From NCBI GenBank assembly GCA_036401335.1, contig DASWVC010000325.1, forward strand, positions 1 to 5,262: DNA of 5,262 nt, given 5' to 3'. This DNA comes from DASWVC01 sp036401335 (GTDB taxonomy: Bacteria > Verrucomicrobiota > Verrucomicrobiia > Chthoniobacterales > JAFAMB01). Position 1 is the stretch's first letter; each line of letters starts with the position of its first letter. Position numbers and translations under genes: made by a program. The notes under the pieces were generated by a model. It did no database searches. It worked only from the letters and a program-made list of their open reading frames with translations, and had not been told where the DNA came from. This document shows positions 1 to 5,262 of this stretch, one piece after another.

Positions 1-121
1 GGGCACGGGGGTGACGGCCACCTACCGGAACGTGAGCGCCTACTTCTTCTACAACCCGGAGTTCGGCTCCGGCAACCTCATCAGCCACACCATTTCGGGG
101 GGCGTCCGGCTGGCCTTCTGA
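1..121 (+). CDS. C-terminal end of a probable outer-membrane beta-barrel protein (partial)
   Basis: Reading from base 2, 39 codons stay open and end at TGA 119-121; the start lies outside the window. The peptide alternates polar and aromatic or hydrophobic residues (for example VTATYRNVSAYFFYN) and ends GGVRLAF. A terminal Phe after a beta-strand with hydrophobic residues at alternate positions is the usual C-terminal beta-signal read by the BAM machinery in outer-membrane barrels. I infer a porin, TonB-dependent receptor or another barrel, but the fragment is too short to choose between them. It converges on the citrate synthase gene with a 111-bp gap and has no visible functional link to the downstream cassette. 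Confidence 0.6.
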   Translation, partial: GTGVTATYRNVSAYFFYNPEFGSGNLISHTISGGVRLAF

Positions 122-123
122 AA

Positions 124-173
124 CAATGAACCGCAATGAACAACAGCGAACGGCGATGAGCAGCAATGGTCCG
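124..173. repeat. Five degenerate 10-bp tandem repeats (consensus CAATGAACNG)
   Basis: Immediately after the stop of the barrel-protein gene the sequence breaks into five consecutive decamers starting at 124, 134, 144, 154 and 164: CAATGAACCG, CAATGAACAA, CAGCGAACGG, CGATGAGCAG and CAATGGTCCG. The first two share an exact CAATGAAC core; the other three each match 6 of its 8 bases. The phase holds for the whole 50 bp without indels and then stops. The tract is non-coding between two convergent genes. It may be a slipped-strand duplication that is decaying, or helically phased binding sites. The role is unknown. Confidence 0.55.
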
Positions 174-182
174 CCTACCCCA

Positions 183-200
183 CCGGGCTCGTCTGCCCGG
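183..200. terminator. GC-rich hairpin between convergent genes (possible bidirectional terminator)
   Basis: CCGGGC at 183-188 and GCCCGG at 195-200 form a perfect 6-bp stem with the 6-nt loop TCGTCT. It lies between the 3' ends of the barrel-protein gene (stop at 121) and citrate synthase (minus strand, last base 233), where a terminator serving both would be expected. Neither side has a T-tract, so it does not meet the intrinsic-terminator pattern. It could act as a 3'-end stabilising stem or with Rho. Confidence 0.3.
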
Positions 201-211
201 CACTGATACAA

Positions 212-239
212 TTGGCACCATTCATACGATTGTTACAAT
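212..239 (+). promoter_or_regulatory. Promoter-like hexamer pair pointing into the 3' end of citrate synthase
   Basis: TTGGCA (212-217) and TACAAT (234-239) are separated by 16 bp. Each matches the sigma-70 consensus (TTGACA, TATAAT) at five of six positions. The pair sits in a short AT-rich patch, and a transcript would run antisense into the end of the citrate synthase gene. TACAATT also occurs at 207-213. The match is only by pattern, and AT-rich spacers produce such pairs by chance. Confidence 0.2.
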
Positions 240-1537
240 TTCTTCCCTCCGCCCCGCTTGTCGATTGGAACGTAGGCCGCTTCCGGTTCGCCCACGTAAA
301 TCTGCCGGGGCCGAGAAATGCGCCCGCCCTCGTTGCGGCTGACCTCCCGATAGTTGGCGATCCAACCGGGCATCCGGCCAATCGCAAAAATGACCGTGAA
401 CATTTCCACGGGAATGCCGAGGGCCCGCATCATGATGCCGCTGTAAAAATCGACGTTCGGGTAGAGTTTTCGTTCGACGAAGTACGGATCGTGCAGAGCG
501 GATTCTTCCAGCCGTAAAGCAATCTCCAGCAGAGGATCGCTGATCTTGAGCGTGCTAAGCAGCTGATCGCATTGCGCTTTAATGATCTTTGCGCGCGGGT
601 CGAAGTTCTTGTACACGCGATGGCCAAATCCCATCAGCCGGCGTCCGCTCTGTTTGTTCTTGGCCGCTTCGATAAAGCGCGATCCGTCGTCGCCCTCGCG
701 GTGGATCTGGGCGAGCATCTCGAGCACCGCCTGGTTGGCGCCGCCGTGAAGCGGTCCCCAAAGCGCGCATACCCCTGATGCCACGCTGGCAAAGAGGTTG
801 GCTTTGCTGGAAGCGACCATTCGGACCGTCGAAGTTGAACAGTTTTGTTCATGGTCGGCGTGCAGGATAAAGATCAGGTCTAGGGCGCGTACGACCTCGG
901 GCTTGAGGTCGAATTCGGCGTAGGGGGCCGAAAACATCATGTGCAGGAAGTTGGCCGAGTAGCCGAGTTGCGGCTTGGGGTAGTTAAAAGGCAGTCCCCG
1001 CGATTTGCGGTAGGCGAACGCCGCGATGGTGCGAACCTGGGACAAGATCAAAGCTGTGGCGTGGTCGAAGTTCTGCGTCTCCTGGGGCGCCAGCAGCTCT
1101 GGGTAAAAGCATCCGGCCGCATTGATCATGGAGGAGAGGATGGCCATCGGGTGGGCGTTAGGCGGAAACCCCTCAAAATGGAACTTCATGCCTTCATGGA
1201 TCAAGGCGAGCCGGGAGAGGAGGTCGCAGAAGTCGTCGAGCTCGGTCCGATCCGGAAGCCTGCCGTAAATGAGCAGGTAAGCGGTTTCAATGAAGGTTGA
1301 TTGTTCGGCCAGATCCTCGATCGGAATGCCGCGGTAACGCAGAATCCCTTTTTCGCCGTCGATGAAAGTGATGGCGCTTCGACAAGAGCCGGTATTCCCG
1401 TAGCCGCTGTCCAGGGTGATCAAACCGCTCTGGTCACGGAGTTTGGTAATGTCGATGGCTTTTTCGTCCAGCGTGCCGGTGACGATTGGCAGGGCCAACC
1501 TATTGCCATCCCACGAGAGTTCAGCGGATTCCGTCAT
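233..1537 (-). CDS. gltA: Citrate synthase (type II, GltA-like)
   Basis: This enzyme condenses acetyl-CoA and oxaloacetate to citrate, the entry step of the TCA cycle, in the cytoplasm. The 434-residue product is close to the roughly 430 residues of E. coli GltA. The catalytic triad is visible: His264 in GPLHGGAN, His306 in GFGHRVYKNFDPR (the family signature) and Asp363 in NVDFYSG. HADHEQNCSTSTVR (about 226-239) and the C-terminal ISRPRQIYVG segment are also typical, as is the N-terminal beta domain with ITFIDGEKGILRYRG. The start was set at the ATG whose complement is 1535-1537 (MTESAELSWDG) because it aligns with the GltA N-terminus. The frame stays open to 1648, but that extension would overlap the permease start and does not resemble the family. 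No close Shine-Dalgarno site is seen; AAGGAT lies about 17 nt upstream. The stop is TAA. The gene diverges from the permease and is probably a separate housekeeping unit. Confidence 0.96.
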   Translation of the reverse strand: MTESAELSWDGNRLALPIVTGTLDEKAIDITKLRDQSGLITLDSGYGNTGSCRSAITFIDGEKGILRYRGIPIEDLAEQSTFIETAYLLIYGRLPDRTELDDFCDLLSRLALIHEGMKFHFEGFPPNAHPMAILSSMINAAGCFYPELLAPQETQNFDHATALILSQVRTIAAFAYRKSRGLPFNYPKPQLGYSANFLHMMFSAPYAEFDLKPEVVRALDLIFILHADHEQNCSTSTVRMVASSKANLFASVASGVCALWGPLHGGANQAVLEMLAQIHREGDDGSRFIEAAKNKQSGRRLMGFGHRVYKNFDPRAKIIKAQCDQLLSTLKISDPLLEIALRLEESALHDPYFVERKLYPNVDFYSGIMMRALGIPVEMFTVIFAIGRMPGWIANYREVSRNEGGRISRPRQIYVGEPEAAYVPIDKRGGGKKL

Positions 1538-1639
1538 ATAGAAAGGGTTGTTTATCCTTGGTTCGCCGCTGCTGCCTTCGGCAGCCGCGCACAGGTTCTT
1601 TCCGGGCACGAAATCCTTCCTGGTAGACCGTAGCGGCGG
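1538..1639. promoter_or_regulatory. Divergent intergenic region between citrate synthase and the permease operon
   Basis: By position, these 102 bp must carry the 5' leaders and probably the promoters of both the citrate synthase gene (leftward) and the permease-racemase-allantoinase run (rightward). I found no convincing -35/-10 pair in either direction and no clear operator palindrome. There is a short hairpin at 1571-1585 (GCTGCC, loop TTC, GGCAGC), which would fall in the leader of citrate synthase. The word ATCCTT occurs at 1554-1559 and 1613-1618. The regulatory call rests on position only. Confidence 0.35.
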
Positions 1640-3166
1640 ATGGCACAATTCCAGCTCCGGCAGGCAGGCATGAAACCCCCGCCGGTGTCACGCAGGCCTG
1701 TTGCTGCTCAGTCCGCTGAGGCGCCTCGAGCCCACCCCGTCTTCGACGATCGTCTGACCAACGCCGATTTAGCGCCCCTTCGTGAGCAGACATGGGGAAC
1801 CTACAACATCTTCGCGTTCTGGATGTCGGATGTCCACAGCGTGGGCGGCTACGTATTTGCGGGTAGCCTGTTTGCCTTGGGATTGACCAGTTGGCAGGTG
1901 TTGCTGTCCCTTCTGCTCGGCATCATCATCGTCAACGTCTTCTGCAACCTCGTGGCCAAGCCCAGCCAGGTTACCGGCACTCCTTACCCGGTGATGTGCC
2001 GGGTCTGTTTTGGTGTGCTCGGCGCCAACATTCCTGCCCTGATTCGCGGCTTGCTCGCCGTCGCGTGGTACGGGATTCAGACCTACCTGGCATCAACCGC
2101 CTTCGTGGTGGTGGTCCTGAAATTCATTCCGAGCCTGGCGCCGCTGGCCGATGTGCAGCAACACGGGTTTCTGGGTTTGTCGCTGCTTGGATGGAGCGGT
2201 TTTCTCCTCTTGTGGGTGCTCCAGGCGCTCGTGTTCTGGAACGGCATGGAAACGATCAAACGCTTCATCGACTTTGCCGGACCGGCGGTTTACCTCGTCA
2301 TGTTCATCCTGGCCGCCTGGATGCTGGCCAAAGCCGGCTGGAAGAACATTGGATTCACACTGGGGGAGGTGAAATACCGGGGTTGGGACGCTCTGCCGGT
2401 CATGCTGACGGCCATTTCGTTGGTCGTTTCGTATTTCTCCGGCCCGATGCTGAACTTCGGCGATTTTTCCCGCTACGGAAAGAATTTCGCCTCGGTTAGA
2501 AGGGGAAACTTCTGGGGACTGCCGGTAAATTTCCTGGCTTTCTCCATCGTGACGGTGATCACCACTTCCGCCACCGTCCCCATCTTTGGGAAGCTCATGA
2601 CGGACCCGGTGGAGACGGTCAGTCACATCGACTCGCCAACGGCCGTGGTGTTGGGCGCGCTCACGTTCCTGATCGCGACGATTGGGATCAACATTGTCGC
2701 GAATTTTGTCTCACCAGCCTTCGATTTCTCTAATGTTGCGCCAAAGCTCATCAGCTGGCGGGCGGGCGGGATGATTGCGGCCACCGCATCCATCTTTATC
2801 ACGCCCTGGAACCTGTTTAACAATCCGACGGTTATCCATTACACGCTCGACATCCTCGGAGGCTGCATCGGGCCGCTGTACGGCATATTAATCGTTGATT
2901 ATTACCTGGTCCGAAAGCAACGCGTCGAACTGTCGGACATGTACACCATGTCTCCTCAAGGCCGCTACTGGTACCGGAGCGGCGTTAATCCGAGTGCCGT
3001 CCTGGCATTGGTGGTTGCGGCTGCAATCGCAGTATCGTCGGCGATGGTTCCGGCGCTTGCGCCCCTGGCCAATTTCTCCTGGTTTATCGGTGTGTTCTGC
3101 GGGGGCATTGTGTACTTTCTGCTCATGAGCCGAGCCTCGGTGAAACAGCGCATGGCTGCGAGTTAA
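1640..3166 (+). CDS. NCS1-family nucleobase/allantoin:cation symporter
   Basis: This is an inner-membrane secondary transporter of 508 residues, a normal NCS1 length, with a hydrophilic N-terminus of about 52 residues and then about 12 hydrophobic segments. Family features are TWGTYNIFAFWMSDVHSVGG (51-70, TM1), GTPYPVMCRVCFG (113-125), WYGIQ with Trp143 and Gln147 (TM3), LNFGDFSRY (271-279, end of TM6) and NIVANFVSPAFDFSN with Asn351 and Asn355 (TM8). By analogy with the hydantoin transporter Mhp1, Trp143/Gln147 and Asn351/Asn355 correspond in motif and spacing to W117/Q121 and N314/N318 of the substrate site; this alignment was made by eye. NCS1 members carry allantoin, hydantoins, uracil, cytosine or thiamine. 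The downstream racemase and allantoinase make allantoin the best guess, not a proven substrate. The start is uncertain: ATG 1640 has only GGCGG in front, and ATG 1670 is an alternative. It is first in the plus-strand run, 122 bp before the racemase. Confidence 0.88.
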   Translation: MAQFQLRQAGMKPPPVSRRPVAAQSAEAPRAHPVFDDRLTNADLAPLREQTWGTYNIFAFWMSDVHSVGGYVFAGSLFALGLTSWQVLLSLLLGIIIVNVFCNLVAKPSQVTGTPYPVMCRVCFGVLGANIPALIRGLLAVAWYGIQTYLASTAFVVVVLKFIPSLAPLADVQQHGFLGLSLLGWSGFLLLWVLQALVFWNGMETIKRFIDFAGPAVYLVMFILAAWMLAKAGWKNIGFTLGEVKYRGWDALPVMLTAISLVVSYFSGPMLNFGDFSRYGKNFASVRRGNFWGLPVNFLAFSIVTVITTSATVPIFGKLMTDPVETVSHIDSPTAVVLGALTFLIATIGINIVANFVSPAFDFSNVAPKLISWRAGGMIAATASIFITPWNLFNNPTVIHYTLDILGGCIGPLYGILIVDYYLVRKQRVELSDMYTMSPQGRYWYRSGVNPSAVLALVVAAAIAVSSAMVPALAPLANFSWFIGVFCGGIVYFLLMSRASVKQRMAAS

Positions 3167-3288
3167 GTGCGTTGGACCGTCTTGAATTATCCACGTGTTC
3201 TGAGTTTTTCAACGTCTTGGCGTTTTCTGACCATTTGATTAACCCTTGGTAACAAAGCAGAGGCCACTTGCTGGGCTTTCTAGTGACG

Positions 3289-4047
3289 ATGAAGGTTTCT
3301 CCCGGGAAAAAGGTGCGGATCAAACTAATCAATCCGAACACCACCGTTACCATGACAAACACCATGCTGACGTGCGCTCGGCAGGTGATTGGCTCAGGCA
3401 CGGAGGTAGCCGGGGTAAGCCCGTCCATGGGGCCGCCTTCGATCGAAGGGTACTACGATGAGGCGATGGCCGTGCCGGGATTGCTCGCCGAGGTCAGGGC
3501 CGGTGAAGAAGCTGGCTATGACGGGTACGTCATAGCCTGTTTTGGTGATCCCGGGGTGGCAGCGGCCCGGGAAATTGCGCGCGGACCCGTGGTCGGCATC
3601 GCCGAAGCGGCCATGCACCTGGCAAGCATGATTGCACCCTCGTTCAGCGTGGTTACCACCTTGGCGAGAACCTGCGGGATGGCATGGCATCTGGCGGAGC
3701 GGAATGGGATGAAACGGCACTGCCGCAACGTGCGGGCCGTGGACGTCGCGGTGCTCGAGTTGGAAAACCCGGCGTCCGAGGCGCGCCGGCGGATCACGGA
3801 AGAATGCCGGCGGGCACTCGCGGAAGACGGTTCCGAATCGATCGTTCTCGGGTGCGCCGGCATGGCGGACCTGGGTGCGGCAATCAGCGAGGATCTTGGC
3901 GTTCCCGTGGTGGAAGGTGTTACTGCGGCGGTTAAAATGGTGGAGGCGCTGGTGACGCTTGGCCTGGCAACGGCAAAACAAGGAGAATACGCCCGTCCGC
4001 TGCCCAAGAAGTACAGCGGTCTCCTGACTGGCTTTGGTCCAACCTGA
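3289..4047 (+). CDS. Asp/Glu/hydantoin racemase family protein, probable allantoin racemase
   Basis: The 252-residue product belongs to the cofactor-independent two-cysteine racemase family (HyuE/HpxA group). It opens with RIKLINPNTT (INPNTT at 14-19). The two catalytic Cys are visible: Cys84 in VIACFGDPG and Cys189 in VLGCAGMADL. In this family one Cys removes the alpha proton and the other returns it. HpxA-type members interconvert R- and S-allantoin, and HyuE-type members act on 5-substituted hydantoins. The adjacent allantoinase and allantoicase favour allantoin, which is an inference from context. The start is ambiguous. ATG 3289 gives the usual family N-terminus but has no Shine-Dalgarno; in-frame GTG 3283 and TTG 3268 also exist, the latter preceded by AGAGG (3259-3263) at a short 4-nt spacing and adding seven residues. 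The gene lies 46 bp before the allantoinase gene on the same strand. Confidence 0.9.
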   Translation: MKVSPGKKVRIKLINPNTTVTMTNTMLTCARQVIGSGTEVAGVSPSMGPPSIEGYYDEAMAVPGLLAEVRAGEEAGYDGYVIACFGDPGVAAAREIARGPVVGIAEAAMHLASMIAPSFSVVTTLARTCGMAWHLAERNGMKRHCRNVRAVDVAVLELENPASEARRRITEECRRALAEDGSESIVLGCAGMADLGAAISEDLGVPVVEGVTAAVKMVEALVTLGLATAKQGEYARPLPKKYSGLLTGFGPT

Positions 4048-4093
4048 CTTCGTGTTGCGCCGGTCGCTTTAACCCACCTTACCTTACGCCGCG

Positions 4094-5032
4094 ATGAATG
4101 ATGCCCACCACTACCCCCGTGACCTGATTGGCTACGGACGCACCCCGGCCTTTGCCGACTGGCCCGGGCAGGCGCGGGTCGCGGTTCAGTTTGTCCTGAA
4201 TTACGAAGAGGGTGGCGAAAGCTGCGTGTTGCATGGCGACCCGGCGTCGGAGCGGTTTTTATCCGAGATCGTTGGTGCCGAGGCGTTCCCGACCCGCCAC
4301 TTGAGCATGGAATCCATTTACGAGTACGGCTCACGGGCTGGGGTGTGGCGAATCCTGCGCGAATTCGAAAAGCGGCGCCTGCCGCTCACCGTCTTTGGCG
4401 TTTCGATGGCGTTGGAGCGCAACCCGGAGGTGACGCATGCGTTCATTGAACTTGGACACGAAATCGCGTGTCACGGATGGCGGTGGCTTCATTATCAGAA
4501 CGTTGATGAAGGGACCGAACGTGAGCACTTGGGCCGTGCAGTCGAAATCCTCGAACGCCTGACGGGAGTTCGCCCGGTGGGATGGTACACCGGAAGGGAC
4601 AGCCCGAACACGCGCCGTCTGGTTGTCGAGCACGGCGGTTTTTTGTACGACGCAGATTATTATGGAGACGACCTTCCGTTCTGGACGGAGGTCGAAGTAC
4701 CGGGTGGAACCACGCGGCCTCACCTGATCGTGCCTTACACGCTTGATGCGAATGACATGCGGTTTGCAACCCCCCAGGGGTTCAACACCGGAGATCATTT
4801 TTACGCGTATTTAAAGGATACCTTCGACGTTCTCTACGAGGAGGGCGTGGACACTCCGAAGATGATGTCCATCGGCATGCATTGCCGCTTGCTTGGACGA
4901 CCGGGGCGGTTCCGGGCGCTTCAACATTTTCTGGATTACCTCGAAAAGCACGATCGGGTCTGGATTGCGCGCCGCGTCGACATCGCCCGGCACTGGCACC
5001 AGCGTCACCCTTGCGGTGCCCAAACACCCTGA
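4094..5032 (+). CDS. puuE: Allantoinase PuuE (metal-independent, polysaccharide-deacetylase fold)
   Basis: PuuE hydrolyses the hydantoin ring of allantoin to allantoate in the cytoplasm. It is unrelated to the amidohydrolase-type allantoinase AllB and derives from the CE4 polysaccharide deacetylase family. The 312 residues match the usual length of about 300-320. Diagnostic segments are DLIGYGRTP (10-18), NYEEGGE (36-42, where metal-dependent CE4 enzymes have a TFDDG-like motif), GHEIACHGWRW (121-131), GWYTGRDSPNTRRL (163-176), SIGMHCRLLGRPGR (259-272) and ARRVDIARHW (292-301). ATG 4094 gives the expected N-terminus, but no Shine-Dalgarno is visible, so translation may depend on coupling or on an unstructured leader. 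PuuE has been described as selective for S-allantoin, which makes sense of the racemase 46 bp upstream. Allantoicase, the next enzyme, begins 111 bp downstream. Confidence 0.95.
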   Translation: MNDAHHYPRDLIGYGRTPAFADWPGQARVAVQFVLNYEEGGESCVLHGDPASERFLSEIVGAEAFPTRHLSMESIYEYGSRAGVWRILREFEKRRLPLTVFGVSMALERNPEVTHAFIELGHEIACHGWRWLHYQNVDEGTEREHLGRAVEILERLTGVRPVGWYTGRDSPNTRRLVVEHGGFLYDADYYGDDLPFWTEVEVPGGTTRPHLIVPYTLDANDMRFATPQGFNTGDHFYAYLKDTFDVLYEEGVDTPKMMSIGMHCRLLGRPGRFRALQHFLDYLEKHDRVWIARRVDIARHWHQRHPCGAQTP

Positions 5033-5062
5033 GTGCACACGCGCACGGGCAGACGCAAGACT

Positions 5063-5069
5063 TAGGAGG
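5063..5069 (+). other. Shine-Dalgarno-like TAGGAGG without a start codon
   Basis: TAGGAGG is the strongest match to the 16S rRNA 3' end among the intergenic stretches I examined, yet no ATG, GTG or TTG follows within the usual 5-13 nt; the next plausible codon in any frame is TTG at 5101. It sits in the 111-bp gap between allantoinase and allantoicase, 74 bp before the allantoicase ATG, so it cannot serve that start directly. It may be chance, or the relic of a lost small gene or old start. Confidence 0.3.
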
Positions 5070-5143
5070 CCGCGCTCGACGGCGACGGCTGCCTGCCAGG
5101 TTGCGGTCGCGTCATAGCCCGACGACCGTAGGGTTGCCACCCC

Positions 5144-5262
5144 ATGCCCATCCCTCCCGTTGATGCCAGCATCCCGGAGTTTACGCGCCGGTACGTTAAC
5201 CTCGCTGACCCCCGCCTTGGCGCGGAGGCCCTTCTTGCCAGCGATGAGTACTTTGCCCCGAA
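5144..5262 (+). CDS. alc: Allantoicase, N-terminal part (runs off the window)
   Basis: Allantoicase (allantoate amidinohydrolase) splits allantoate into urea and ureidoglycolate, the step after PuuE. Only 39 complete codons are present, continuing past the edge. The peptide contains IPEFTRRYVNLADPRLG followed by ALLASDEYFAP, which resembles the conserved start of allantoicases: a 'F..L.NLA...LG' segment, then an 'A.D.FFAP' motif introducing the first jelly-roll repeat. ATG 5144 is the first start in frame after the in-frame TAG at 5129-5131. A weak AGGG (5130-5133) lies 10 nt upstream. Its place directly after allantoinase supports the call. The fragment is short, so the family assignment depends on this motif and the context. 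Confidence 0.85.
   Translation, partial: MPIPPVDASIPEFTRRYVNLADPRLGAEALLASDEYFAP

Noticed and set aside
229..239. ATTGT-T-ACAAT inverted repeat over the citrate synthase stop codon
   Set aside because: It has only 5-bp AT-rich arms and is expected by chance in this AT-rich patch; no role can be supported.
1571..1585. GCTGCC-TTC-GGCAGC hairpin in the divergent spacer, considered as an operator or riboswitch element
   Set aside because: It is a short stem with a 3-nt loop in GC-rich DNA, with no further conserved architecture; noted only within the spacer entry.
941..1633. Two adjacent plus-strand frames antisense to citrate synthase
   Set aside because: They mirror conserved citrate synthase codons, and no family resemblance was seen.
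1538..1648. N-terminal extension of citrate synthase by 37 residues to an ATG at 1648
   Set aside because: The added peptide does not resemble the family, would overlap the permease start by 9 bp, and makes the protein longer than normal GltA.
2093..2626. Minus-strand open frame (177 codons) opposite the permease
   Set aside because: It is composition-biased (His, Gln, Arg) and fully antisense to conserved membrane segments of the permease, so it is a shadow frame.
3211..3228. Terminator-like stem (AACG, loop TCTTGG, CGTT, then TTCT) after the permease
   Set aside because: The stem is only 4 bp with no GC-rich core and the T-run is short; it is unlikely to separate the permease from the racemase.
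3516..4334. Long minus-strand open frame (272 codons) opposite the racemase and the start of puuE
   Set aside because: It lies antisense to two well-supported genes, spans their intergenic gap, is rich in Arg, Ser and Pro as expected of a GC-rich shadow frame, and shows no recognisable domain.

Overview
The window comes from a moderately GC-rich Gram-negative bacterium. The evidence is an outer-membrane beta-barrel C-terminus ending in Phe at the left edge and a hexamer-type (GltA-like) citrate synthase. The phylum cannot be fixed from the sequence alone. Several starts lack a good Shine-Dalgarno match, which would fit a non-proteobacterial lineage such as Verrucomicrobiota or Acidobacteriota, but this is only a guess.

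Layout, left to right: (1) the last 39 codons of a probable outer-membrane beta-barrel protein, plus strand (1-121). (2) A convergent spacer (122-232) with five degenerate 10-bp tandem repeats, a perfect 6-bp-stem hairpin and a possible promoter-like pair of hexamers. (3) Citrate synthase on the minus strand (233-1537), with all three catalytic residues present. (4) A 102-bp divergent spacer. (5) A plus-strand run of four genes: NCS1-family permease (1640-3166), Asp/Glu/hydantoin (allantoin) racemase (3289-4047), metal-independent allantoinase PuuE (4094-5032) and the first 39 codons of allantoicase (5144 to the window end).

The four plus-strand genes form a coherent allantoin-use cassette. 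The permease probably imports allantoin or a related ureide or nucleobase. The racemase interconverts the allantoin enantiomers. PuuE opens the hydantoin ring to allantoate, and allantoicase splits allantoate into urea and ureidoglycolate. Having a racemase beside a stereoselective hydrolase suggests that racemic (environmental or spontaneously racemised) allantoin is fully used. No urate oxidase, HIU hydrolase or OHCU decarboxylase lies in the window, so it shows scavenging from allantoin onward, not the full purine pathway.

I do not see a new biological system here. The least explained elements are the 10-bp repeat tract at 124-173, the promoter-like hexamers pointing into the 3' end of citrate synthase, and a strong Shine-Dalgarno-like motif at 5063-5069 with no start codon behind it.
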